Below, one piece after another: positions 8,000-15,463 of a DNA stretch of 64,000 bases. The notes below the pieces were generated by a model, which worked only from the letters and a program-made list of their open reading frames with translations, was not told the origin of the DNA and searched no databases. The translations under genes and the position numbers were made by a program. Numbering within the stretch: position 1 is the first letter of the stretch; every line of letters starts with the position of its first letter. This DNA comes from Burkholderiaceae bacterium. GTDB taxonomy: Bacteria; Pseudomonadota; Gammaproteobacteria; Burkholderiales; Burkholderiaceae_C. Location: assembly GCA_919902775.1 (NCBI GenBank), contig CAKKRJ010000009.1, forward strand, positions 1-64,000, read 5' to 3'.

Positions 8000-8842
8000 A
8001 TGCACATTCGACAACTGACCCCCGCCATTGGCGCTGTGATCAGCGGCGTCAACTTGGGTGATGCCAGCCGCGACGCCGGACTGTTCGCCGAAATCAAGGC
8101 GGCCTTGCTCCAGCACCGGGTGATTTTTTTGCGTGACCAGCAGATCACGCGCGCCGAACACGTGGCGTTCGCGCGCCGCTTTGGCGATCTTGAAGACCAC
8201 CCGGTGGCCGGCAGCGATCCGGCGCATCCGGGCCTGGTGCAGATTTACCGCAGCGACAAACGCGAGAACTACGAGAACAACTACCACTCGGACGGGCTGT
8301 GGCGCGAGACCCCAGCCATGGGCTGTGTGCTGCGTTGCATCGAATGCCCGCCCATCGGTGGCGACACCATCTGGGTCAACATGGTCGAGGCCTACAAGAA
8401 CCTGCCTGATGACATCAAAAAGAAGATCGACGGCTTGAGCGCGCGCAGCAGCATCGAACACTCCTTTGGTGCGGTGATGGCGCCCGAGGCGCGTCGCAAG
8501 CTCGCTGCAGACCACCCGCCAGCCGAGCATCCGGTGGTGCGCACGCACCCCGAGACGGGCGAAAAAGTGCTCAACGTGTGCAGCTTCACCACCAACTTTG
8601 TCAACTTCCACACGCCCGAGAACGTGCGCTTCGGGCTGGACAAGACGCCGGGTGCGAGTCACCTGCTCAACTACCTGTTGAGCCAGGCCAGCATCCCCGA
8701 ATACCAGGTCCGCTTCAGCTGGGAACCCAACAGCGTGGCCATCTGGGACAACCGCAGCACGCAGCATTACGCGGTCATGGATTACTGGCCTGCACCGCGC
8801 AAGATGGAACGCGCCGCCATCATCGGCGAACGCCCCTATTGA
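8000..8842 (+). CDS. TauD/TfdA-family Fe(II)/2-oxoglutarate dioxygenase
   Basis: A 280-residue oxygenase. Iron and co-substrate residues are visible: the H-x-D pair in NNYHSDGLW (about residue 97), and distal WDNRSTQHYAVMDY, which supplies the second His, with the oxoglutarate-binding Arg expected shortly after it (PAPRKMERAAI). The opening MHIRQLTPAIGAVISGVNLGD is the TauD/TfdA N-terminus. Members hydroxylate taurine, alkyl sulfates, phenoxyacetates or trimethylamine-type acids; the substrate here cannot be assigned. ATG 8000 follows a strong AGGAG. BKACE copy 1 begins 29 bp downstream and an AraC gene follows, so the three form a likely operon that oxidises and then cleaves an organic acid. 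Confidence 0.88.
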   Translation: MHIRQLTPAIGAVISGVNLGDASRDAGLFAEIKAALLQHRVIFLRDQQITRAEHVAFARRFGDLEDHPVAGSDPAHPGLVQIYRSDKRENYENNYHSDGLWRETPAMGCVLRCIECPPIGGDTIWVNMVEAYKNLPDDIKKKIDGLSARSSIEHSFGAVMAPEARRKLAADHPPAEHPVVRTHPETGEKVLNVCSFTTNFVNFHTPENVRFGLDKTPGASHLLNYLLSQASIPEYQVRFSWEPNSVAIWDNRSTQHYAVMDYWPAPRKMERAAIIGERPY

Positions 8843-8871
8843 GCATTTCAATCAGAGCAAAGAAGCAAAAC

Positions 8872-9930
8872 ATGAACTTTCTTGACGGACACCTTTTCCC
8901 AGAAAACCAGCAGCCACTGATCATCACGGCGGCCCCGTATGCGCCGGGCTGGTTGCCTTCGGACTTTCCGGAAGATATCCCGGTCACCATGCAGGCGCAG
9001 ATCCAAAAAGCGGTGGACTGCTACAACGCCGGTGCCACCGTGCTGCACCTGCATGTGCGCGAACTGGACGGCAAGGGCAGCAAACGGCTGTCCATGTTCA
9101 ACGAGCTGATCGCTGGCGTGCGCAAAGCCGTGCCCGAGATGATCATCCAGGTGGGCGGCTCCATCAGCTTTGCACCGGAAGGCGATGGCCAAGCGGCCAA
9201 GTGGCTGTCGGACGACACGCGCCACATGCTGGCCGAACTCGATCCCGTGCCCGATCAGGTCACGGTCACCGTCAACACCTCCCAGATGAACGTGACCGAC
9301 CACATGGAAGACGGTGACGTGATCGGCACCTCGCGCGAGAACCCCAAGCTGTTCGACACCTACAAGGACATGATCGTGCCGGCCAATCCTTTGTGGGTGG
9401 AAGAGCATGTGCGGCGTCTGAGCGCCGCGGGCATCCAGAGCGCCTTCCAGTGCTACAACACCAACAGCTTTGAATCGGTGGAGCGGTTGATCCGGCGCGG
9501 TTTCTACAAAGGCCCGCTGGTGATGAATTGGGTGGCCATCGGCGGCGGCATGGACACGCCCAACGTCTACAGCCTGGGCAACTTCATGCGCGGCGTGCCC
9601 GACGGGGCGGTGGTGACGGTGGAGAGCAATGTGCGCAATGTGCTGCCGGTCAACACGATGGGCATTGCGATGGGCCTGCATGTGCGTTGTGGCACCGAAG
9701 ACGGTATCTGGAACCAGCGCCGAACATCCAAGCAAAGCACGGTCAAGCAGATCGAGCAGCTGGTGCGCATTGCGCAAGAATTGGACCGCGACATCGCCAC
9801 CGCAAGCCAAGCACGTGAGATTTGCAAGATCGGGGTTTTTTACGACAGCGCCGATGAAGCGCTGGCGGCCAATGGCTTTGCGCCCAACCGCCGTGGCGGC
9901 AATCAGGGGTATCTGCACAAATCACGCTGA
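8872..9930 (+). CDS. Beta-keto acid cleavage enzyme (BKACE, DUF849), copy 1
   Basis: A 352-residue zinc TIM-barrel enzyme. BKACEs condense a beta-keto acid with acetyl-CoA and release acetoacetate plus a new CoA ester, as in 3-keto-5-aminohexanoate or dehydrocarnitine cleavage. PLIITAAPYAP opens the barrel, and AGATVLHLHVRE carries the HxH zinc ligands. VGGSISFAPEG, VTVTVNTSQMN and GAVVTVESNVRN are the other active-site strands, with the Glu of the last as probable third zinc ligand. It is longer than the usual 270-310 residues. It is very similar to copy 2 at 12281. It lies between tauD and an AraC gene with short gaps (29 and 8 bp), an apparent operon. Confidence 0.9.
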   Translation: MNFLDGHLFPENQQPLIITAAPYAPGWLPSDFPEDIPVTMQAQIQKAVDCYNAGATVLHLHVRELDGKGSKRLSMFNELIAGVRKAVPEMIIQVGGSISFAPEGDGQAAKWLSDDTRHMLAELDPVPDQVTVTVNTSQMNVTDHMEDGDVIGTSRENPKLFDTYKDMIVPANPLWVEEHVRRLSAAGIQSAFQCYNTNSFESVERLIRRGFYKGPLVMNWVAIGGGMDTPNVYSLGNFMRGVPDGAVVTVESNVRNVLPVNTMGIAMGLHVRCGTEDGIWNQRRTSKQSTVKQIEQLVRIAQELDRDIATASQAREICKIGVFYDSADEALAANGFAPNRRGGNQGYLHKSR

Positions 9931-9938
9931 GAACCGCC

Positions 9939-10994
9939 ATGGTCCAAACCCTTGTTCGCGCCGCCTGCCTGACCCACTATGCACAAGTGGCTGTGGCTTC
10001 GGGCCTCAATCCCTCGCGCATGTTGCTCAATGCCGGGCTCAGTCCCCATGTTCTGGACGAGCCCGATCTGATGATTCCGGTCGACAAGGTTGGGCGCCTG
10101 TTGCAGGCATCGGTGAGCCAGTCGGGCAACGAGAGTTTCGGCCTGTGCATGGCCAGCAACCGCTTGCTGTCGAACCTGGGACCGGTGGGTTTGCTGGTCC
10201 GCGATCAGCAAACCTTGCGTGACTCGCTGAACCTGCTGGTGCGTTATCTGGCCACGCTCAACAGCGCCTTGTCGCTGCTGATTGAGGAAACCGGCGAGAC
10301 CGTTGTTTTGCGCGAATGCCTGCTGTCAGGCGGTGCCGGTGAACCCACACGCCAGCGTGTGGAACTGGCGTTGGGGGTGATGGTGCGCATCATTCGCCAG
10401 TTGATTGGCCGGGATTGGCAGCCTCAGGCTGTGTATTTCGAGCACGCAGCCCCCAAGGATGGGCGCATGCACGCCAAGGTGTTTGGGCCGCGCCTGGCGT
10501 TCAATCAGGCGTTCAATGGCATTGTTTGTACCAAGGCTGACTTGGACACATGCAACGAATTTGCCGATCCGGCCATGATCCGCTATGCGCAAAAATTGCT
10601 CGATTTCGCGCTGCCTGCAGACGAGGCCTGCATTTTGGGCGATGTGCGGCGCACCATCTTGCTGCTGCTGTCCAGCGGGCGTTGCACCATCGAGCAGGTG
10701 GGTGAGCACATGGGCGTGATGCCCCGTACCATCCAACGCCGACTGACCGAGAGCGGGCAGACTTTTTCTTGCGCCATGAACGACGTCCGTAAACAACTGG
10801 CCTTGCGTTATGTGCTGGAAAGCAAGCGTTCCTTGGTTGAGGTTGCCGAGCTTTTGGGATTCACGGCGGCCAGCAGTTTTTCGCGCTGGTACCAAAACCA
10901 GTTTGGTTGCAGTGCCACGGAAGCGCGGACCCATATGGCGGCTGCAGCCCCACAGGCCGCAGCCGCAAGCGAGGCCCTTCGCCTCGCCGCTTGA
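9939..10994 (+). CDS. AraC-family regulator with Arabinose_bd-type N-terminal domain, copy 2
   Basis: A 351-residue protein with the same architecture as the AraC at 6750: ligand domain (AQVAVASGLNPSRMLLNAGLSPHVLDEPDLMIPVDKV...) then the double HTH (CTIEQVGEHMGVMPRTIQRRLTESG; LVEVAELLGFTAASSFSRWYQNQFG). The C-terminus carries an alanine-rich tail (AAAAPQAAAASEALRLAA). It starts 8 bp after BKACE copy 1, so it is probably expressed with the enzymes it controls. Two related regulators flanking one oxygenase-BKACE pair suggest either a duplicated control circuit or two inducers. Confidence 0.88.
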   Translation: MVQTLVRAACLTHYAQVAVASGLNPSRMLLNAGLSPHVLDEPDLMIPVDKVGRLLQASVSQSGNESFGLCMASNRLLSNLGPVGLLVRDQQTLRDSLNLLVRYLATLNSALSLLIEETGETVVLRECLLSGGAGEPTRQRVELALGVMVRIIRQLIGRDWQPQAVYFEHAAPKDGRMHAKVFGPRLAFNQAFNGIVCTKADLDTCNEFADPAMIRYAQKLLDFALPADEACILGDVRRTILLLLSSGRCTIEQVGEHMGVMPRTIQRRLTESGQTFSCAMNDVRKQLALRYVLESKRSLVEVAELLGFTAASSFSRWYQNQFGCSATEARTHMAAAAPQAAAASEALRLAA

Positions 10995-11022
10995 ATCGTT
11001 GCGGCACCAAGCGCAGCGCGAC

Positions 11023-12030
11023 TCAATCCGCCGAAATGTTGGCGTCTTTGGCGATCGCGCCCCAGAGCTTGACATCGTTCGCGATGATGGCTTTGAACTC
11101 TTCGGCGGTCTTGACCGGTGGCGGCTCAAAGTTGAAGGTTTCCATGCGTTTGACCATCTCGGCAGATTTTTGGACCTTGTTGATTTCAGCGTTCAAACGC
11201 TCGGTGATGGCTTTGGGCAGGTTGGCCGGGCCAAACATGCCAAACCAGCCCACGGCATCGAAGGGGTAGCCTTGCTCACCCATGGTCTGGACGCTGGCCG
11301 TGCGCGGCACACGGACATTGCCGCTCATGGCGATGCCTTTGAGCTGTTTCGCTTCGATCATGGCCACCGGGGTGCCCGGGTCGGTCCAGCCGACCTGCAA
11401 CACACCCGACACCAGCTCGTTCACGATTTGCGGTGTGGTCTTGTACGGGATGTGCGCGATCTTCAGGTCCGCTTGTTTTTTCAGCCACTCCATGGTCAGC
11501 TGCCCGGACGAACCATTGCCCCAGGTGCCGTAGTTGTATTTGTCTGGATGGGCCTTGATCAGGGCCACCAGCTCTTTGAGGTTGTTGGCCGGCACGTCCT
11601 TGTTGACCAACAGCAAAATGCCGCCAGCGGCAGTTTGTGCCAAAGGCGTCAGGTCCTTGACCGGGTCGTAGCTCATGTTTTTAAGGACGGCTGGGGCCAC
11701 GACGATGAACGAGGCATTCGAATACAGCAAGGTGTAGCCATCGGCTTTGGCGCGGGCCACGATGGCGCCCGCCACCATGCCGCTGCCGCCGGGTTTGTTG
11801 TCCACCACCACCGGTTGCTTGAAGACGGCGCTGAGCTTTTGCGCCATTTCACGCGCCGTCAGGTCCACGCCCGAACCCGGGCCCGAAGCAACGACCAGGG
11901 TGATGGGCCGGTTGGGCCAGGCGTCGCTGCCTTGGGCCCAGGTGGGCAGGGCGCCGGCGCCCATCAGCAAGCTGCCGACGCAGACCAGGGTGGTCAAGGT
12001 CCGTCGGCGATTAATAAGTGTGGGTTTCAT
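11023..12030 (-). CDS. Tripartite tricarboxylate transporter receptor (Bug family), copy 2
   Basis: A 335-residue periplasmic receptor. The signal sequence MKPTLINRRRTLTTLVCVGSLLMGAGALPTWA includes a twin-arginine-like RRR before the hydrophobic core. The mature start WPNRPITLVVASGPGSGVDLTAREMAQKL and the block VVVDNKPGGSGMVAGAIVARAKADGYTLLYSNASFIV are Bug hallmarks; IPYKTTPQIVNELVSGVLQVGW replaces the common YKGxGPAL loop, suggesting a different ligand from copies 1, 3 and 5. AGGAG precedes the ATG. It sits between the two BKACE genes, divergent from neither promoter seen here, and probably captures the organic acid that the island degrades. Confidence 0.92.
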   Translation of the reverse strand: MKPTLINRRRTLTTLVCVGSLLMGAGALPTWAQGSDAWPNRPITLVVASGPGSGVDLTAREMAQKLSAVFKQPVVVDNKPGGSGMVAGAIVARAKADGYTLLYSNASFIVVAPAVLKNMSYDPVKDLTPLAQTAAGGILLLVNKDVPANNLKELVALIKAHPDKYNYGTWGNGSSGQLTMEWLKKQADLKIAHIPYKTTPQIVNELVSGVLQVGWTDPGTPVAMIEAKQLKGIAMSGNVRVPRTASVQTMGEQGYPFDAVGWFGMFGPANLPKAITERLNAEINKVQKSAEMVKRMETFNFEPPPVKTAEEFKAIIANDVKLWGAIAKDANISAD

Positions 12031-12079
12031 GGGGTTTGTCTCCTGGTGTTGGTGTTGGATGCGAAGCGGTTAACTTGTT

Positions 12080-12245
12080 GTGAAAGAACAGCCTTCGGCC
12101 GGCTCCTGTGGGAGCGCGCCCCCGCGCGCGAATGCTTCGGCCGCAGGGGCAGCCTCCCACAAAAACTTCCGAGCCCTGTGGGCGCGCGAACGAACCTTGT
12201 GGGAGCGCGCCCCTGCGCGCGAAGGTTCCCTTGAAGTTTCTTTCA
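12080..12245. repeat. REP/BIME-like hairpin repeat cluster 1
   Basis: A tandem of short GC-rich palindromes. It starts with GTGAAAGAACAGCCTTCGGC and includes GTGGGAGCGCGCCC units that fold with GCGCGCGAA, plus a TTCGGCCGCAGGGGCAGCC unit in opposite orientation. The layout matches REP/BIME elements known in Pseudomonas (GTGGGAGCGGGCTTGCCCGCGA type). It lies immediately downstream of BKACE copy 2 and upstream of the Bug copy 2 start. The opening 22 bases are an exact inverted match to the end of cluster 2 at 13642-13663. Confidence 0.8.
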
Positions 12246-12280
12246 TGATCTGGCGTTCGCCCAGCTGCATGAAAGTTCGC

Positions 12281-13339
12281 TCAAAGCGGCTTGCGCAAAA
12301 AACCCTGGTTGCCGCCGTTGCGGTTGGGCGCAAAACCGTTTTCGTGCAGTGTTTCTTCCACCGTGTCGTAGAACACGCCGATCTTGCAAATCTTGCGCGC
12401 CTGTTTTGCGGTGGCAATCGGACGGCCGAATTCACCGGCAATGCGCACCAGCTGTTTGATCTGCTCGACCGAACTCATCTTGCCCGAGCGGTCCTGCTTC
12501 CACAGCACGTCTTCGATGCCGCAGCGCACATGCAGGCCCAGAGCGATGCCGATCATGTTGATGGGCAGCACGTTCAGCACCGAGCTCTCCACCGTGACCA
12601 CCGCGCCATCGGGCACGGCACGCAGCATATTGGTCAGGTTGTAGATGTTGGCTTGGTCCATGCCGCCACTGATGGCCACCCAGTTCATCACCAGTGGGCC
12701 CTTGTAAACACCGCGACGCATCATGCGTTCGATGGTTTCGAAGCTGTTGATGTTGTAGACCTGAAACTCGCTCTGGATGCCTGCATCGGTGAGGCGGCGG
12801 ATGTGTTCCTCGACGAAGCTGGGATTCGACGGAACGATCATGTCCTTGTAGGTTTTGTGCAGGTGCGGGAAGCCGCGCGAGACGCCCCGGAAGTCGTCTT
12901 CGCCCGCGTGCTCGGTCACGTTCATCTGTGTGGTGTTCACGGTCACCGTCACCTGGTCGGGTTTGGGGTCGAGTTCGGCCAGCATGTGGCGTGTGTCGTC
13001 GCTCAGCCACTTGGCTTCACCGTCCGGACCTTCGGGGGCAAAGCTGATGGAGCCACCCACCTGGATGATCATCTCGGGCACAGCCTGGCGCACGCCTGCG
13101 ATCAACTCGTTGAACATGGACAGACGCTTGCTGCCTTTGCCATCGGCCTCGCGCACATGCATGTGCAGCACGGTGGCGCCGGCCTCGTAACAATCGACCG
13201 CTTTCTGGATCTGCTCGGCCATGGTGATTGGGATGTCTTCTGGAAAGTCCGCAGGAATCCAGCCCGGCGCATACGGGGCGGCCGTGATGATCAGCGGTTG
13301 CTGGTTTTCAGGGTAGAGGTGGCCATCAAGAAAGTTCAT
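12281..13339 (-). CDS. Beta-keto acid cleavage enzyme (BKACE, DUF849), copy 2
   Basis: A 352-residue paralogue of the protein at 8872; by eye about three quarters of positions are identical, and nearly nine tenths over the first 60. The same motifs are present: PLIITAAPYAP, AGATVLHMHVRE (HxH zinc ligands), VGGSISFAPEG, VTVTVNTTQMN and GAVVTVESSVLN. The most different stretch (EHAGEDDFRGVSRGFPHLHK against DHMEDGDVIGTSRENPKLFD) may form a substrate-facing loop. The reaction should be acetyl-CoA-dependent beta-keto acid cleavage. It is encoded on the opposite strand from copy 1, between two inverted REP clusters, and is probably a separate transcription unit preceding Bug copy 2. Confidence 0.9.
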   Translation of the reverse strand: MNFLDGHLYPENQQPLIITAAPYAPGWIPADFPEDIPITMAEQIQKAVDCYEAGATVLHMHVREADGKGSKRLSMFNELIAGVRQAVPEMIIQVGGSISFAPEGPDGEAKWLSDDTRHMLAELDPKPDQVTVTVNTTQMNVTEHAGEDDFRGVSRGFPHLHKTYKDMIVPSNPSFVEEHIRRLTDAGIQSEFQVYNINSFETIERMMRRGVYKGPLVMNWVAISGGMDQANIYNLTNMLRAVPDGAVVTVESSVLNVLPINMIGIALGLHVRCGIEDVLWKQDRSGKMSSVEQIKQLVRIAGEFGRPIATAKQARKICKIGVFYDTVEETLHENGFAPNRNGGNQGFLRKPL

Positions 13340-13490
13340 GGTGAAAGGTCTCCGACTGCGTTGTGAACATCTGGTTGCCTGTGGTGGGACAACAAGGCCT
13401 GATGGTGAACAGACGCGTGACCGGGCGCTTGACCTTTCGTGTCACTGACTTTGCTTTTCGCGACTGCGCGCCAAGTGAATGAAGTCAACA

Positions 13491-13663
13491 GGCATTCGCG
13501 CGCAGGGGCACGCTCCCACAGGGTTCAGGGGGGTGTGGGAGGCCGCCCCTGCGGCCGAATGCGTGCAATGGCTCAGAGCCGGCATTCGCGCGCGGGGCGC
13601 GCTCCCACAAGGGTTCGGTTTTTTGTGGGAGGCCGCTCCTGCGGCCGAAGGCTGTTCTTTCAC
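13491..13663. repeat. REP/BIME-like hairpin repeat cluster 2 (fills most of the 357-bp gap)
   Basis: Two tandem units read GGCATTCGCGCGC...GCTCCCACA followed by GTGGGAGGCCGC...GCGGCCGAA. The second ends in GGCCGAAGGCTGTTCTTTCA, the inverse of the start of cluster 1. Each unit holds two opposed hairpins. The rest of the 13340-13696 gap (about 150 bp before the repeats and 33 bp after) contains the BKACE copy 2 promoter region and the tetR promoter; no other gene is visible. Confidence 0.8.
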
Positions 13664-13695
13664 GTTAAAGGTTGACCAGACCCAGAAAATCATTG

Positions 13696-13715
13696 TATGA
13701 TGAACGTCATGCGAA
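13696..13715. promoter_or_regulatory. TetR operator overlapping the tetR start
   Basis: TATGATGAACGTCATGCGAA differs at only two positions from the site at 14323, upstream of the oxidoreductase. Its ATGA...TCAT arms form an imperfect dyad. It spans the tetR start codons, so binding would block both transcription and translation start regions, implying tight autoregulation. Confidence 0.75.
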
Positions 13716-14302
13716 ATTCACAAGCCAATAAACGGTCAAGCGCCAAGGAGGCGTCACACGAGCGGATCGTCGACGTCGCCTCGCGTGCCATCCGCAGAAG
13801 TGGCTATGGCGGCACCGGTGTCGCGGACATCATGAAAGAAGCGGGCCTCACGCACGGGGCCTTTTATGCGCATTTTGCGTCTCGTGAAGCCATGTTGGCC
13901 GAAGCCGCCGACCGCGCGGGTGCGGCTGCCAATGCCCGTGCGGGCCGGCTTGTTGCCTCGGTTCCACAAGAAAAAGCCTTGCACACCTTGATTGAAGCCT
14001 ATCTTTCAAAAGCGCATGTCGAGGGCATTGAGACAGGCTGTGCAGTCTCGGCGCTTGGCTCGGAAATGCCACGCCAGTCACCCGAAGTCCGCCGTGCCGG
14101 CACGCTGCGCATCAAAGAAATGGTGGATCTGGTCGCCCGCCAAATGCCCGATTGGGGGCAGCCCGCTGCGCACGAGCGCGCACTGGTGACGGTGGCCACG
14201 ATGGTCGGCACCCTGGTCTTGGCGCGCGCGGTCGACGAGGCCCATCTGTCAGACCAACTGATTCATGCAGCCATGGCCCAACTGCTGCCTTCTCCCACTT
14301 GA
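13697..14302 (+). CDS. TetR/AcrR-family transcriptional repressor
   Basis: About 201 residues. The N-terminal HTH reads ASHERIVDVASRAIRRSGYGGTGVADIMKEAGLTHGAFYAHFASREAMLAEA, a textbook TetR DNA-binding domain. The C-terminal helices (ETGCAVSALGSEMPRQSPEVRRAGTLRIKEMVDLVARQMP) match the TetR_C form often seen beside reductases. Three ATGs lie at the start (13697, 13700 and 13709), all inside the proposed operator. It precedes an oxidoreductase whose promoter carries the same operator, so it is its likely repressor, in the style of NemR/YxaF regulators that sense electrophiles. The ligand is unknown. Confidence 0.9.
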   Translation: MMNVMRNSQANKRSSAKEASHERIVDVASRAIRRSGYGGTGVADIMKEAGLTHGAFYAHFASREAMLAEAADRAGAAANARAGRLVASVPQEKALHTLIEAYLSKAHVEGIETGCAVSALGSEMPRQSPEVRRAGTLRIKEMVDLVARQMPDWGQPAAHERALVTVATMVGTLVLARAVDEAHLSDQLIHAAMAQLLPSPT

Positions 14303-14322
14303 GCCCTTTTTTTGCAAATAAA

Positions 14323-14342
14323 TATGATGATCATCATGCGAA
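14323..14342. promoter_or_regulatory. TetR operator upstream of the oxidoreductase
   Basis: TATGATGATCATCATGCGAA contains the perfect 14-bp palindrome ATGATGATCATCAT and matches the tetR-start site at 18 of 20 positions. It lies 62 bp before the oxidoreductase ATG. Recurrence at the two expected promoters, in a window without other close copies that I noticed, makes it a strong operator candidate. Confidence 0.78.
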
Positions 14343-14403
14343 TGTGGTGTTCATGTCAGCCCAAACCCCTCCCACTCACTTGCTAGACAACAAAGGAAAC
14401 ACC

Positions 14404-15405
14404 ATGAAAGCATTCATCACAGACCGGTATGGAAAGAAAGAGACTTTGCGCGCTGGCGACTTGCCAGAGCCCGTCCTGCGCGACAACGAAGTGTTGGTGG
14501 AGGTGCATGCCGCCAGTGTCAACGTGCTGGACGTCAAGATGCGCAACGGGGAATTCAAGCTGCTTTTGCCGTACCGTGCGCCCTTTGTTTTAGGGCACGA
14601 CATCGCCGGTGTGGTGGTGCGCGTGGGCCCCAAGGTGCGGCAATTCAAACTGGGCGATGCTGTCTATGCCCGATTGGACGACTTTCGGATTGGTGGCTTT
14701 GCCGAGTTCGTGGCGGTCCAAGAAAGCTCTTTGGCACGCAAGCCCCAAAACACCAGCATGGAAGAGGCGGCCTCGATTCCCTTGGTGGGCTTGACCGCCT
14801 GGCAAGCCTTGGTCGAAAAGGCCAAGCTTCAAAAGGGGCAAAGTGTTTTCATACAAGCTGGCTCCGGTGGCGTGGGGACTTTTGCCATCCAGTTGGCCAA
14901 ACATTTGGGGGCGAAGGTGGCGACCACCACCAGCACCGCCAACGTGGCTTGGGTCAAAGACCTTGGCGCGGATGTGGTGGTCGATTACAAGCAGACCGAT
15001 TTTGAATCCGTGCTGAAGGACTACGACCTGGTCTTGAACAGCCAGGACACCACGACACTCAAGAAATCCTTGAATGTCCTCAAGTCTGGTGGCCAAGCCA
15101 TCTCCATCTCTGGCCCCCCGGACATCGCATTTGCCAAGGAAATCAAAGCCCCCTGGGTGGTCCAGCAAGTCATGCGTCTTTTGAGTGCTGGGGTCAGAAG
15201 GCTGGCCGAAAAGCGCCATCTGGGCTATTCATTTCTGTTCATGAAAGCCAGCGGCAGCCAGTTGGGCCAAATCACGCAGCTCATCGAGTCCGGGGCGATC
15301 CGTCCTGTGGTGGACAAGGTGTTCCCCTTCGCGCAAACCAACGAAGCATTGGCCTACGTCGAAAGTGGACGTGCCAAAGGCAAAGTGGTCATCAAGATGA
15401 AGTAA
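14404..15405 (+). CDS. Zinc-independent MDR (quinone-type) NADP-dependent oxidoreductase
   Basis: A 333-residue medium-chain dehydrogenase/reductase. The catalytic domain (MKAFITDRYGKKETLRAGDLPEPVLRDNEVLVEVHAASVNVLDVKMRNGEF) is followed by VLGHDIAGVVVRVGPKV and the Rossmann motif SVFIQAGSGGVGTFAIQLAKHLGAKVATTTS. Catalytic-zinc cysteines are missing, as in quinone reductase/enoyl reductase members. The start is ATG 14404 with AAGGAAAC upstream; the track start 14152 lies inside tetR. Relatives reduce quinones or activated alkenes using NADPH. TetR control suggests an electrophile-detoxification response. A terminator follows the stop. Confidence 0.88.
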   Translation: MKAFITDRYGKKETLRAGDLPEPVLRDNEVLVEVHAASVNVLDVKMRNGEFKLLLPYRAPFVLGHDIAGVVVRVGPKVRQFKLGDAVYARLDDFRIGGFAEFVAVQESSLARKPQNTSMEEAASIPLVGLTAWQALVEKAKLQKGQSVFIQAGSGGVGTFAIQLAKHLGAKVATTTSTANVAWVKDLGADVVVDYKQTDFESVLKDYDLVLNSQDTTTLKKSLNVLKSGGQAISISGPPDIAFAKEIKAPWVVQQVMRLLSAGVRRLAEKRHLGYSFLFMKASGSQLGQITQLIESGAIRPVVDKVFPFAQTNEALAYVESGRAKGKVVIKMK

Positions 15406-15409
15406 GGGG

Positions 15410-15432
15410 TGGCGATCACATCGCCATTTTTT
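15410..15432 (+). terminator. Intrinsic terminator after the oxidoreductase
   Basis: TGGCGAT-CAC-ATCGCCA followed by TTTTTT: a seven-base-pair stem with a three-base loop and a U-run, five bases after the stop codon. Confidence 0.8.
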
Positions 15433-15463
15433 GCGCGCGCGGTTGCCGTGCGTCACCGTCACA

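Noticed and set aside
10810-12234. 474-aa plus-strand ORF
   Set aside because: Crosses the AraC copy 2 end and runs antisense to Bug copy 2 into repeats; no domain.
8000-13339. Carnitine degradation locus
   Set aside because: BKACE and an AraC gene fit, but carnitine dehydrogenase, a betaine-CoA thioesterase and a carnitine binding protein are missing, and the TauD-like enzyme is not specifically like gamma-butyrobetaine hydroxylase.
12080-13663. Repeat clusters as CRISPR or insertion sequence
   Set aside because: No regular spacers of uniform length, no cas genes and no transposase; the units are paired palindromes as in REP/BIME elements.
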